Source: Iningainema tapete BLCC-T55 (lineage in GTDB: Bacteria; Cyanobacteriota; Cyanobacteriia; Cyanobacteriales; Nostocaceae). Taken from it: 64,000 nt of DNA. The translations under genes and the position numbers were made by a program. The stretch covers positions 1 through 64,000 of the forward strand of contig NZ_JACXAE010000134.1 of assembly GCF_014698965.1 (NCBI RefSeq), given 5' to 3'. The number at the start of each line of letters is the position of its first letter. The stretch's first letter is position 1. Below the pieces are notes generated by a model. It saw only the letters and a list, made by a program, of their open reading frames with translations. It did no database searches and had not been told where the DNA came from. This document shows, one piece after another, positions 17,239 to 26,750 of this stretch.

Positions 17239-18570
17239 ATGAAAACAACATTGAATTTATCACGCTTCTTTAAAGCCTGTAACCCAAGCAGAACCTTGAT
17301 TATGGGCGACGTATCTGACAGAAAATACTACATAGACTTTTCTGATGTACGTGGTTGTAAAATTGTCGAAGAATTACAACGGACAATCATCCGTATTTCT
17401 CCTGACGAGCCAACATGTCAATTATTTACAGGTCATATTGGCTGCGGTAAGTCAACAGAGTTGCAGCGCCTGAAAGCAGAATTGGAACTAGCTGGATTTC
17501 ATGTAGTTTATTTTGAATCCAGTCAAGACTTAGACATGGCGGATATAGATGTGAGCGATATCTTGCTCAGTGTAGCTCGTCAAGTTGGTGTTAGTTTAGA
17601 AGGAATTGGCATTAAACTTAAACCAGGTTACTTTAGCAATCTGTTTAAAGAAATTGGCGATTTTTTGCAAACCCCGGTAGAACTATCTGGACAAGCAGAG
17701 TTATCTCTTGGGATAGCTAAAATTACAGCCAAAACCAAAGATAGTCCGCAAATGCGTACTCAACTGAGACAATACCTAGAACCACGCACTAACAGTATTT
17801 TACAAGCTATTAACGAAGAGGTATTGGACAAGGCAGTTGAACAGCTAAAACTTAGGGGTCAAAAAGGATTGGTTGTCATTATCGATAACTTAGATCGTGT
17901 TGATATGCGTCCTCTTGCATCTGGGAGATCGCAACCAGAATATCTGTTTATTGATCGTGGCGAACAGTTACGCCGACTCAAATGCCACGTAGTTTACACT
18001 ATTCCCCTAGCACTAATATTTTCTAACGAGTACGAAACATTAAAAAATCGCTTGGGTGGTGGAATTGCTCCTAAAGTTTTACCGATGGTATTGGTAAGAC
18101 AAAGAGATGGCAATGACTACGAACCAGGAATGTCTTTGTTGCGCCAACTAGTATTAGCAAGAGCTTTTCCAGAAGTTGCACCAGAAAACAGACATTCATT
18201 AATTTCAGAAGTATTCGAGCAAAGTGAAACTTTAGACAGACTTTGCCGAGTTAGTGGTGGTCATATCCGTAATTTGTTGGGACTATTATACAGTTGCTTA
18301 CAAAGGCAAGATCCACCTTTTGCTGTAGAATGTTTAGAATCCGTAATTAAGGACTACCGTGATGATTTACTATTAGCAATTGATGAACAAGAGTGGGAAC
18401 TACTTTATGAAGTAGTCAATCAACAAAGTGTGAGAGGTGAATCTGAATACCAAAGACTACTGCGCAGTATGTTTATCTTTGAATACCGCGACAGAGTGGG
18501 ACGTTGGTTTGGAATTAGTCCCGCATTGGCAGAAACAGAAAAAGTCATGGCATGGCAACAAAATAGGTAG
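17239..18570 (+). CDS. P-loop ATPase of module B (paralogue of the 4408 gene)
   Basis: The 443-aa protein has Walker A GHIGCGKST at residues 65-73, Walker B GLVVIIDNLDRV near 215, GEQLRRLKCHVVYTIPLAL, and SGGHIRNLLGLL near 340. The whole plan matches the ATPase of module A (4408-5781), including the short N-terminal helix and the YxDxxxVRGxxxxEEL lead-in (YVDCQEVRG versus YIDFSDVRG). It is followed after 186 bases, which contain hairpin repeats, by the 1651-aa STAND-WD40 protein. Its partner in module A is a phosphatase, so the ATPase may be a common power or switch unit. Function unknown. Confidence 0.75.
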   Translation: MKTTLNLSRFFKACNPSRTLIMGDVSDRKYYIDFSDVRGCKIVEELQRTIIRISPDEPTCQLFTGHIGCGKSTELQRLKAELELAGFHVVYFESSQDLDMADIDVSDILLSVARQVGVSLEGIGIKLKPGYFSNLFKEIGDFLQTPVELSGQAELSLGIAKITAKTKDSPQMRTQLRQYLEPRTNSILQAINEEVLDKAVEQLKLRGQKGLVVIIDNLDRVDMRPLASGRSQPEYLFIDRGEQLRRLKCHVVYTIPLALIFSNEYETLKNRLGGGIAPKVLPMVLVRQRDGNDYEPGMSLLRQLVLARAFPEVAPENRHSLISEVFEQSETLDRLCRVSGGHIRNLLGLLYSCLQRQDPPFAVECLESVIKDYRDDLLLAIDEQEWELLYEVVNQQSVRGESEYQRLLRSMFIFEYRDRVGRWFGISPALAETEKVMAWQQNR

Positions 18571-18593
18571 ATTGAGGTCGTCATTAGTCATTA

Positions 18594-18652
18594 GTAGAGA
18601 CGCTCCGCCGGAGCGTCTGTACAGGAATCACGGTAGCGCCGGAGCGTCTGTT
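18594..18652. repeat. Two copies of the 'GTAGAGACG' hairpin repeat
   Basis: One copy is a GAGACGCTCC ... GGAGCGTCTG hairpin starting at 18597, and the second is a degraded copy (GGTAGCGCCGGAGCGTCTG). Short ATTAGTCATTAGT repeats flank it. It lies in the gap between the module B ATPase and the STAND-WD40 gene. Confidence 0.7.
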
Positions 18653-18756
18653 AACAATTAACAACTATTGACTAATCACAGCCTCAACTAAAAAACATGA
18701 TTCAAAATCAGAATCGAGAGATTAACTATTAAAAATAAATAGCCCTGTTTTTAGTT

Positions 18757-21700
18757 ATGATAGAGTGGCAATTCATGGCAGAACTGTCTGCTTCAAATCA
18801 ACATTCTCTCTCTAGACTGCTGCGGGCGATCGCACTATCCAAAGGTCAATTTGCGCTAATTTTGGTTCGGTGTAATTATGAGCAGTTAAGTGCGCAAATA
18901 TTGTCCAGTCTTCGTGCTTATTCTGGGGAAATAAATTTACGAGAACTAGTTATTTCACCATCAACTACTGCTCTACACACAAACATTATCACAGAACTGT
19001 ACTTAGATCATCCTGTTGTCGCCACAGATAGTTTACCTTCATCTGTGATCGTGTTTGGTTTTGAGTCAAATTTAGCTCTGGAAGACTTAATCACTGGTTT
19101 GAATCAAGCCAGAGATATTTATGCCGATCGCTTTCCCTTTCCTGTAGTACTGTGGCTACAGGATGAAGTGGCAACAACGCTTTCTCGGTTAGCCCCAGAT
19201 TTTAAAAGTTGGGCTGCTACCACGATTAAATTTGAAATGGCATTAGAAGATTTAATTGCTTTAGTAAGACTAAAAACAGAATCTTTATTTGCCCAAGTTT
19301 TAGCAGCAGATGCTTTCATGTTTTTAGCGGCTGAAGAATTATCTGCGCCTAAAACTCAACAAAGTCGAGAAATCGAATCAGCTCGTCATGATTTACTGCG
19401 CCTATACAATTTCAAATTAGAACCAGAATTAGAAGCAAGTCTCGAATTTGTACTAGGATACCATCATTACATCAACAACCAAATTGATGATGCTAAATCC
19501 CATTTTCAGCAGAGTTTGGCGCTTTGGGAAAGGGGTGAGGGAATCCCTACTCCCCTACTTTCACAAGAGCGTTTGGGTATTACACTTTTCTACCTTGGAT
19601 TATGTTACCGCCGTCTGGCAGATTTACACCCCGTAGATCGTATAAATTATTGGCAAAATGCTCTGGCTTGGTTTGAGCGATGTCTTGAAGTATTAGAAGC
19701 AGTACAAAGAAACGACTTGGTTGCTAAATTTATTTTGGCTAATTGTGAAATGCTTTACCGCTTAGAAGCCTGGGAAGATTTGCAAGAATTAGCACAAAAA
19801 TCATTAATTTTACATCAAAGTTATGAGATGCGTATACAGGTGGCTCAAGATTATGGCTTTTTAAGTACCTGCGCTGCATCTTCGTGTTGGTGGCTCAAAG
19901 CTTATGAATTAGCAAATACGGCGCTTTCCATTACAGAAGTTGTCTCATCACAAGTGTCAAGACAGCAGGAAAGTTGGTATTTGCTTCTACTTGCACGCAC
20001 TCAGCGGCATTTGGGTGAATCAGAAGAAGCTATTAATAACCTGGAGTGGGCAAAAGTAGTTTGTGAGCTACAATATGAGCCTTCTTTATATTTAGAGATT
20101 ATCGAGGAATTGCGATCGCTCTACTTTATTGAACGTCATGACTACCAAGAAGCCTTTTACCTCAAGCAAGAAAAAATTCAAATAGAGCATCAGTATGGGT
20201 TTCGTGCTTTTATTGGGGCTAGTCAGCTACAACCTCAACGCTATAAAATTAATACAGTTCACAATTCGCCCAACACTCCATTACCTCCCATTGAAGTTGC
20301 CCAAGAGATAGCAACTTCTATTCGGCAAAAAGATGTCAATCGTCTACTCGAAAGAATTAGCCGCGCTGACTGCAAACTTACAGTAATTCACGGGCATAGT
20401 GGTGTAGGTAAAAGTTCAACCCTTAAAGCTGGTTTAGTTCCAGCTTTGAAACAAAAAGTTATTGGTGAACGTCTACCTTTGCCTGTTGTTTTATCTGTCT
20501 ACACAGATTGGATTAGCGGCACATATCATAGTCTAAATTCGGTAACAATTAATGCAACAGGAGAGGAAGAATGTTCTCCTAGTACCATAATTGAAAAAAT
20601 CAGATTGCTTACGGAATCGAATTACATAGTTATTCTCATTCTTGACCAGTTTGAAGAATTTTTCTTTGTCACAAATAGTCAATTACAGAGAGTTGAATTA
20701 TATAAATTTTTGAGTTTATGCTTAAATATTCCCTTTGTCAAAGTAATTCTTTCTTTACGAGAAGATTACTTGCATTACTTATTAGAATGGGAGCATTTAG
20801 GGACAAATCAAAGTGAATATGATTTGAGTGTAATCAATAAAAATATACTAGACAAAGATATTCGCTATTACCTGGGAAAATTCTCAAATGCTGAGGCAAT
20901 TAGTATTATAAAATCTCTGACTCAACGCTCTCACTATGAGGCACAAAATGAACTGATAACTCAATTAGTAGAAGATTTAGCAGGAGAAATTGACGAAGTA
21001 CATCCGATAGAATTACAAATAGTCGGCGCTCAATTGCAAACAGAAAAAATTACTACTCTTGAGGAATATCAGCGCTGCGGTGGTTCAAAAAAACTTGTGC
21101 AGCGCTGGCTTAAGGAAGTGATCAAAGATTGTGGTGAGGAAAACGAACCTCTAAGTTGGAAGTTACTATTCGAGTTAACAAATGAAAAAGGCACACGTCC
21201 GCTGAAGACAAAAGCTGATTTATTAGTAGCAACAAAACAGGAACAATTAGAATTGATTCTCAATATTCTTACAGGTAGTGGATTGGTAGTGCGAGTCAGG
21301 GAAGAGTCAGGCGATCGCTACCAGTTAGTGCATGATTATTTAGTTGAACCGATTCGTAAAAAAAACAATGGAGGTATAGTCGCTGAATTAGAAAAAGTCA
21401 GAATTGAAAAAACAAAAGCGGAAGTTGCTCAAAAATTCTCCCAACAGAAACTTAACTTAGTTTTACAACAACGACTTAAAGAAGCTCGTGTCGTAGGTGT
21501 AGTGCTGGCAATTATGGTAGCAATAATTGGAGGATTATGGTGGCAAGCTGACTTACAAAAAACAGCAGCAATTCATCAAACAATCAGGGCTGAACGTAGC
21601 GAAACAAACTTGAACATTAGTGCCATAACTGCTGCAAGCGAAGCATTGTTTGCCTCTAATAAAGAATTTGATGCTTTGTTGGAAAGTTTAAGAGCATTTC

Positions 21701-23712
21701 GCCAACTCAAACAGGCTACTTCCGTGCAGCCAGACACCCAGATGCGGGTAGTAACTGCATTACAGCAGGCTGTATACGGAGTAACAGAAGTTAACCGTAT
21801 GTCCGGACATACGGATATTGTCTGGGGTGTAGCTTTCAGCCCTGATGGTAAATTACTAGCGTCGGGCAGTACAGACCGGACTGTAAAACTATGGCGTCCT
21901 GATGGTGTTTTACTTCAAACCCTCAAAGGTCACAGTGATGCGATTACGAGCGTGAGTTTTCGTCCGGATGGTCAGACTTTAGCCTCTGCAAGTCTTGACA
22001 AAACTATCAAAATATGGAATAGAAACCCAGAAACAGGCTTATTTGATTTGTTACTTGATAAAAAAGCAGCACACGCAGACAGCGTTTATAGCATTAATTT
22101 CAGTCCTGATGGTGAATTACTAGCTTCCGGTGGCAAGGATGGGACTGTAAAAATTTGGCGTCCAGATGGTAGCTTGGTAAATACACTACGGGAACATCAA
22201 GGTTGGGTTAACTGGGTGAGCTTTAGTCCTGATGGTCAATATCTTGCTTCGGCTAGTGATGACAAGACAGTAAAAATTTGGCGACGAGATGGTACAAGCG
22301 TAGAAACTTTGTTGGGACATTTGAAAGGCGTGACAGGGGTAGCGTTTAGTCCCGACGGTCAAATTTTGGCATCTGGTGGTCGAGATAATTTAGTCAAACT
22401 TTGGCGGCGAGAATTTAACAGTAGTGGTGATGTTGTCTTTCGTCTTGATAAAACTTTACAGCAGCATACCAGCACAGTTTGGAGTCTCAACTTCAGTTCG
22501 GATGGTAAGCTTTTGGCTTCAGCAGGTGATGACAACATCATTCACATCTGGAATGTGAATGGAACGTTATTAAAAACGTTTAAAGGTCATAATGATGCTG
22601 TTGCTAGCGTAGCTTTCAGCCCAGATAACAAGCTATTGGCATCGGGAAGTTACGATAAAAGTGTGAAAATGTGGAGTATGAATGCTCCGACACTGCTCAT
22701 TCTTAAGGGTCATGAGGATAGAGTTTTAAGTGTCGCTTGGAGTCGGGATGGTACAATGCTAGCTTCTGGTAGCCGCGACCATACAGTAAAACTTTGGCAA
22801 AGATCTGTTATTGGTACACAGGTAAAAACCCAACTTTATAAAACTTTGATTGGACACACAGATCAAGTTAAAAGTGTCAGTTTTGATCCTAGAGGTGAGA
22901 TGCTTGCCTCGGCAAGCTATGACAAAACTGTGAAACTTTGGCGTCGCGATGGTATTTTGATCAAAACTCTCCAAGGACACAGCGATAGTGTGATGAGCGT
23001 TAGTTTTAGCCCAGATGGCGAGTTGTTGGCATCAGCAGGTAAAGATAAGACTGTGAAAATTTGGAACCGTGAGGGGGGCTTGGTGAAAACTTTAATCGGA
23101 CATCAAGGTTGGGTGAATAGTGTTAGTTTCAGCCAAGATGGTGAGGCTTTCGCCACCGGCAGTGATGACCAAACTGTAAAACTTTGGCGGCGGGATGGTA
23201 CTTTGTTAAAAACTTTTTCTGCTCACGAAGGTTGGGTATTGGGTGTGAGCTTCAGTCCAAACCCCCCAACAAAGCGAAATTCGGAGAGCGTTGGGGGGTT
23301 GCTGGCGTCTGCTAGTTGGGACAACACCATTAAGCTGTGGCGCTGGGATGGAACGTTGTTAAAAACTTTGTTAAAGGGATATAGTGATAGTGTTAATGCT
23401 GTTACTTTTAGTCCTAATGGTCAAGTTCTGGCTGCCGCTAGTTGGGACAGTGGAGTAAAACTCTGGAGCAAAGATGGTAAGTTGATTAAGACTCTCAACG
23501 GACATCATGCCCCAGTGTTAAGTGTCAGCTTTAGTCCTGATGGTCAAACACTAGCATCTGCCAGTGATGACAACACGATCATTTTGTGGAATTTGGACTT
23601 GAATGACTTACTTGTACGTGGTTGCACTTGGGTGAATGATTATCTCCAGCACAATCGTAATGTAGAAAATAGCGATCGCTCTGTTTGTAACGCGGTAAGT
23701 AGCAAGCTTTAA
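18757..23712 (+). CDS. Giant iSTAND-TPR-STAND-TM-WD40 protein (module B)
   Basis: The 1651-aa protein has, in order: a degenerate STAND-like N-terminal domain (about 1-190) related to the 219-aa protein at 5778; helical TPR-like repeats (about 220-480); a STAND NTPase with Walker A HGHSGVGKSSTLKAG near 546 and Walker B VILILDQFEEFFF; a winged-helix-like region; a transmembrane helix near 911-930 (VVGVVLAIMVAIIGGLWWQ); and 14 WD40 repeats from about 1010, probably two seven-blade propellers. STAND proteins act as ligand-triggered switches in signalling or defence, with the propeller as the likely sensor. The twelfth blade contains an inserted hairpin (23260-23300). The start could also be ATG 18775. 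Confidence 0.88.
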   Translation: MIEWQFMAELSASNQHSLSRLLRAIALSKGQFALILVRCNYEQLSAQILSSLRAYSGEINLRELVISPSTTALHTNIITELYLDHPVVATDSLPSSVIVFGFESNLALEDLITGLNQARDIYADRFPFPVVLWLQDEVATTLSRLAPDFKSWAATTIKFEMALEDLIALVRLKTESLFAQVLAADAFMFLAAEELSAPKTQQSREIESARHDLLRLYNFKLEPELEASLEFVLGYHHYINNQIDDAKSHFQQSLALWERGEGIPTPLLSQERLGITLFYLGLCYRRLADLHPVDRINYWQNALAWFERCLEVLEAVQRNDLVAKFILANCEMLYRLEAWEDLQELAQKSLILHQSYEMRIQVAQDYGFLSTCAASSCWWLKAYELANTALSITEVVSSQVSRQQESWYLLLLARTQRHLGESEEAINNLEWAKVVCELQYEPSLYLEIIEELRSLYFIERHDYQEAFYLKQEKIQIEHQYGFRAFIGASQLQPQRYKINTVHNSPNTPLPPIEVAQEIATSIRQKDVNRLLERISRADCKLTVIHGHSGVGKSSTLKAGLVPALKQKVIGERLPLPVVLSVYTDWISGTYHSLNSVTINATGEEECSPSTIIEKIRLLTESNYIVILILDQFEEFFFVTNSQLQRVELYKFLSLCLNIPFVKVILSLREDYLHYLLEWEHLGTNQSEYDLSVINKNILDKDIRYYLGKFSNAEAISIIKSLTQRSHYEAQNELITQLVEDLAGEIDEVHPIELQIVGAQLQTEKITTLEEYQRCGGSKKLVQRWLKEVIKDCGEENEPLSWKLLFELTNEKGTRPLKTKADLLVATKQEQLELILNILTGSGLVVRVREESGDRYQLVHDYLVEPIRKKNNGGIVAELEKVRIEKTKAEVAQKFSQQKLNLVLQQRLKEARVVGVVLAIMVAIIGGLWWQADLQKTAAIHQTIRAERSETNLNISAITAASEALFASNKEFDALLESLRAFRQLKQATSVQPDTQMRVVTALQQAVYGVTEVNRMSGHTDIVWGVAFSPDGKLLASGSTDRTVKLWRPDGVLLQTLKGHSDAITSVSFRPDGQTLASASLDKTIKIWNRNPETGLFDLLLDKKAAHADSVYSINFSPDGELLASGGKDGTVKIWRPDGSLVNTLREHQGWVNWVSFSPDGQYLASASDDKTVKIWRRDGTSVETLLGHLKGVTGVAFSPDGQILASGGRDNLVKLWRREFNSSGDVVFRLDKTLQQHTSTVWSLNFSSDGKLLASAGDDNIIHIWNVNGTLLKTFKGHNDAVASVAFSPDNKLLASGSYDKSVKMWSMNAPTLLILKGHEDRVLSVAWSRDGTMLASGSRDHTVKLWQRSVIGTQVKTQLYKTLIGHTDQVKSVSFDPRGEMLASASYDKTVKLWRRDGILIKTLQGHSDSVMSVSFSPDGELLASAGKDKTVKIWNREGGLVKTLIGHQGWVNSVSFSQDGEAFATGSDDQTVKLWRRDGTLLKTFSAHEGWVLGVSFSPNPPTKRNSESVGGLLASASWDNTIKLWRWDGTLLKTLLKGYSDSVNAVTFSPNGQVLAAASWDSGVKLWSKDGKLIKTLNGHHAPVLSVSFSPDGQTLASASDDNTIILWNLDLNDLLVRGCTWVNDYLQHNRNVENSDRSVCNAVSSKL
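23260..23300. repeat. Perfect hairpin inserted within a WD40 blade
   Basis: AACCCCCCAAC at 23260-23270 and GTTGGGGGGTT at 23290-23300 form a perfect 11-bp stem around a 19-base loop. It lies in frame in WD40 repeat 12 and adds the peptide NPPTKRNSESVGG between SFSP and LLASAS, just where the other blades have DG. It looks like a small mobile hairpin that entered without breaking the gene. Confidence 0.75.
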
Positions 23713-23714
23713 AT

Positions 23715-23790
23715 TGAAGCTGGGCTAATTGATAATTGATCATTGCTAATTGATAATGGCTATTAGCCATTAGCCATTAGCCATTAGCAG
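23715..23790. repeat. Short tandem repeats (TTGATAATT and ATTAGCC types)
   Basis: Tandem ATTAGCC heptamers (GGCTATTAGCCATTAGCC and onward) follow near-repeats of TAATTGATAATTGA. They form the whole spacer between the convergent STAND-WD40 gene and the next gene on the reverse strand. Confidence 0.7.
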
Positions 23791-24141
23791 TTACCACTCT
23801 AAGGTACGATCACCTTGAGCTAAGTCATTACTTTTTTCGTCACTATTTTCTTCGGGCATATTTGCTAACAAGGCTTGTAGTCTCATTCGTTCAATATAGG
23901 GCCATCCTCCACAAGATTCAATATTTTTTAGTAGTGAATAGAGTGCCTGACGGTTATCAGGTAGACTCTGTTGAAAAGCTTCATCGCGGATCTCCCGGTG
24001 TAGTTGCTCCAATTGTCGTAGTAACGCCAAAAGAGTCATGGCATCCCCTTGACAATGTTGCACTGCATCATGTACTGCATCGGCGATCGCCTGCAGTTGA
24101 TGGACTAACTTGTCTGACTGAATAATCTTGCCGTTGCTCAT
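23791..24141 (-). CDS. Conserved cyanobacterial hypothetical protein
   Basis: The 116-aa protein is soluble and largely helical (LVHQLQAIADAVHDAVQHC, LLALLRQLEQLHREIRDEAF), with a conserved-looking GGWPYIERMRLQALL segment near residues 75-90 and an acidic tail. I do not recognise a named domain. It stands alone between module B and psbO. Confidence 0.6.
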   Translation of the reverse strand: MSNGKIIQSDKLVHQLQAIADAVHDAVQHCQGDAMTLLALLRQLEQLHREIRDEAFQQSLPDNRQALYSLLKNIESCGGWPYIERMRLQALLANMPEENSDEKSNDLAQGDRTLEW

Positions 24142-24579
24142 GCCTTGAAAGTACCTGTAAATAAGGTCATTTCAAATTTACCTTTATATTTTTGTGTTCC
24201 ATCGTGAGTACGCAAGAAATAAATTTCTGGGCAATTGATTTACATCATATTACAGAAGTATAATATTTATCAATTTTATACCATATGCACGCTAATTTGG
24301 GGTATTTACGATGGAGACGCTCCGGTGGAGCGTCTCTACTTTTTTCGTGTGGCGAATCATAAAATGCTTTGATTTTGAACCTCAAAAAATCGTATGATCT
24401 GGCTGCAAACCATATAAGGCAATAGGCTATATGTAGTAGCGAGTACACAACACATAAAAACTTGTTTGTGGATTGCTACTGAGAAGCTTTTTGCACTGCG
24501 TTCCTCGATACTCACTTATACTGCTGTGTGTCAAGGCGTGTTGATATTAGTTGAGAATTTTTGTGATTGAGGTTGACCA
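24142..24579. other. psbO upstream region with a hairpin repeat
   Basis: No gene is seen in these 438 bases. A GGAGACGCTCC ... TGGAGCGTCTC hairpin with a T-run after it (24313-24345) belongs to the 'GTAGAGACG' family and could also stop transcription. The last ~150 bases should hold the psbO promoter; I could not pick out clear hexamers. Confidence 0.5.
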
Positions 24580-25410
24580 ATGAGGTATCGCGCTTTAATT
24601 GTTGCATTTTTGGCTGTGTGTTTAGGATTATTAACTGCTTGTAGTGATGGTCCTGCTACTGCTACAACTGCTTTAACCTACGAGCAAATTAGAGGTACTG
24701 GTTTAGCTAACAAATGTCCGCAACTTGCAGAAACAAGACGCGGTTCCATCCCCATCGACTCTAGCCAGTCTTACACCATAAAAGAACTTTGTTTAGAACC
24801 AACCAATTTCTTTGTGAAAGAAGAACCAACCAATAAACGGCAAGAAGCAGAGTTTGTTGCTGGCAAATTGTTAACTCGTCGCACCTCCTCTCTAGATCAG
24901 ATTCAAGGTAAGCTCAAAATCAATTCCGATGGCAGCTATACCTTTTTGGAGCAAGAAGGTTTTGATTTCCAACCCATTACCGTGCAACTTCCTGGTGGTG
25001 AACGAGTACCTTTTTTCTTCACTATTAAAGGTTTGGAAGCTCAAACACAACCAGGTTTATCTAGCATTAACACCTCCACAGATTTTGAAGGTGAGTTCAA
25101 AGTTCCCTCCTATCGTGGTGCTACTTTCTTAGATCCAAAAGGACGTGGTGTCGCTAGTGGGTATGATAACGCGGTGGCTCTCCCCGCTCAAGCAGATGAC
25201 CGAGAACTAAACCGCACTAACGTCAAGCGTGTTGATGTTCTCAAAGGTAAGGTTTCTTTGCAAGTTGCAAAAGTAGATAGCGCTACTGGTGAAATTGCGG
25301 GAACTTTTGAGAGCGAACAGCCCTCTGATACTGATTTAGGTGCTGCTGAACCTAAAGAGGTAAAGGTACGTGGTCTGTTTTATGCAAGAGTTGAACCGTC
25401 TCGTGCATAA
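24580..25410 (+). CDS. psbO: Photosystem II manganese-stabilizing protein PsbO
   Basis: PsbO is the 33-kDa extrinsic lumenal protein that stabilises the Mn4CaO5 cluster. It has a signal peptide ending in LLTAC, the typical N-terminus LTYEQIRGTGLANKCPQL, and the two conserved cysteines (NKCPQL and KELCLEP) that form a disulfide. It also has the FDFQPITVQLPGGERVPFFF and STDFEGEFKVPSYRGATF motifs. Its 276-residue precursor length is normal. It is monocistronic and followed by a strong terminator. Confidence 0.98.
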   Translation: MRYRALIVAFLAVCLGLLTACSDGPATATTALTYEQIRGTGLANKCPQLAETRRGSIPIDSSQSYTIKELCLEPTNFFVKEEPTNKRQEAEFVAGKLLTRRTSSLDQIQGKLKINSDGSYTFLEQEGFDFQPITVQLPGGERVPFFFTIKGLEAQTQPGLSSINTSTDFEGEFKVPSYRGATFLDPKGRGVASGYDNAVALPAQADDRELNRTNVKRVDVLKGKVSLQVAKVDSATGEIAGTFESEQPSDTDLGAAEPKEVKVRGLFYARVEPSRA

Positions 25411-25433
25411 TTTTCCTTAAGTTTAAGCTATTT

Positions 25434-25472
25434 GTAGCCCGACTTCGTAAAAGTTGTCGGGCTACTGTTTTT
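25434..25472 (+). terminator. Rho-independent terminator of psbO
   Basis: A perfect 10-bp stem, GTAGCCCGAC (25434-25443) with GTCGGGCTAC (25456-25465), is followed by TGTTTTTA. It lies 24 bases after the psbO stop. Confidence 0.85.
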
Positions 25473-25808
25473 AAAACAAGTATTTTCCCTGATAGAACTA
25501 GATTGTAAACACCGTAAAATATTTGTAGTTATAGGTTTCTCTCCATACTTGAACTTCATTATTAATTATATTAATTCAGTACAATTTCGGTTCTGATTTG
25601 GGTGAAAAATTTTATATTTTATTGTTATGGAAGGCAGAAGTTAAAAGTCAGAATTTATTTATTGCATATAAAGTTTTGAAGTAAAACTTTTGCCTGCAAA
25701 CCAATATGGAAAATATTAAATATTTTTCCTAATAAATTCCTCGCATTTATGCAAGGGATAAATAGCTGCTATCTGCCACCTGCCTTTCTTAATGGTAAAT
25801 ACGGTGCT
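25473..25808. other. sigF upstream region
   Basis: This A+T-rich gap shows no gene. An in-frame ATG at 25749 could extend SigF by 20 residues (MQGINSCYLPPAFL), but the family starts at MPTTVSN (25809). The sigF promoter should be here; no clear -35/-10 pair was assigned. Confidence 0.4.
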
Positions 25809-26585
25809 ATGCCAACCACAGTCAGCAACGAATTAAAGCAAGAAATATGGCAGTTATTGCGAGAATATCAGCAATCTCGTGATTCTGATATCCGCAATCA
25901 ATTAGTGAAAGTCAATTTTGGACTTGTTAGAAAAGAAGCTCACTACTGGATAAATCAGTGTCATGAAAGCTATGAGGACTTGCTCCAAGTAGGCTGTTTG
26001 GGCTTAATCAGGGCAATTGAAAGATTTGAAATTTCCAAAGGACATGCCTTCAGTTCTTTTGCTATTCCTTACATTCGGGGTGAAATTCAACATTACCTTC
26101 GAGATAAAGGTGTTACAGTGCGAATTCCTCGGCGCTACCTAGCACTGCAACAACAAGCAATTGGTGTTTCGCGTTCTTTGCGGGCAAAATATAACCGCCA
26201 ACCAACTGACTCGGAATTAGCAGCAGCACTGGAAATTTCTTTGCAGGAATGGCTGGAAATTAAATTAGCCTGGGTTAATCGTGCCCCCTTGAGTCTGGAT
26301 GTACCAGTTAACGATAGTGAAGAAGGCGCTACTTCACTAGGGGAATTGGTTCCGGATCATAACTACCGTAGCTTTCAACTAGCGCAAGAAGATCAAATCC
26401 GTCTGCAACAAGCACTAGTGCAGTTAGAAAAACGTACCCGTGAAGTTTTAGAGTGTGTTTTTTTGCACGATTTAACGCAAAAACAAGTGGCAGAACTCAT
26501 GGGTATTAGTGTAGTTACGGTTTCTCGTAGAGTCAAGAAAGGATTGGGAACGCTTAAGGACTTGATGACTGTGACGGATAGTTAA
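25809..26585 (+). CDS. sigF: RNA polymerase sigma factor SigF (group 3)
   Basis: The 258-residue product from ATG 25809 has region 2 (NFGLVRKEAHYWIN, EDLLQVGCLGLIRAIERFE, FSSFAIPYIRGEIQHYLRD), region 3 and region 4 with the helix-turn-helix DLTQKQVAELMGISVVTVSRRVKKGL. This is the SigB/SigF-type alternative factor of cyanobacteria. It is linked to type IV pili and motility in Synechocystis and to hormogonium development in Nostoc (known for the family). A PilP-like lipoprotein gene follows. Confidence 0.93.
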   Translation: MPTTVSNELKQEIWQLLREYQQSRDSDIRNQLVKVNFGLVRKEAHYWINQCHESYEDLLQVGCLGLIRAIERFEISKGHAFSSFAIPYIRGEIQHYLRDKGVTVRIPRRYLALQQQAIGVSRSLRAKYNRQPTDSELAAALEISLQEWLEIKLAWVNRAPLSLDVPVNDSEEGATSLGELVPDHNYRSFQLAQEDQIRLQQALVQLEKRTREVLECVFLHDLTQKQVAELMGISVVTVSRRVKKGLGTLKDLMTVTDS

Positions 26586-26750
26586 TTATAATTAGTCTCC
26601 CGCAGTTTTACGAAAAACTATAGTGTTTAAAAAAACCCTTGCCATAGGAAAAATTAGGTTATAAATGTATCAGATTTCGCCAAGCAAGATCCTCATTGCA
26701 ACAGGTGCATTTCCACACGCAAATTTTCCTATGGTTTTTGAAAACGGCAA

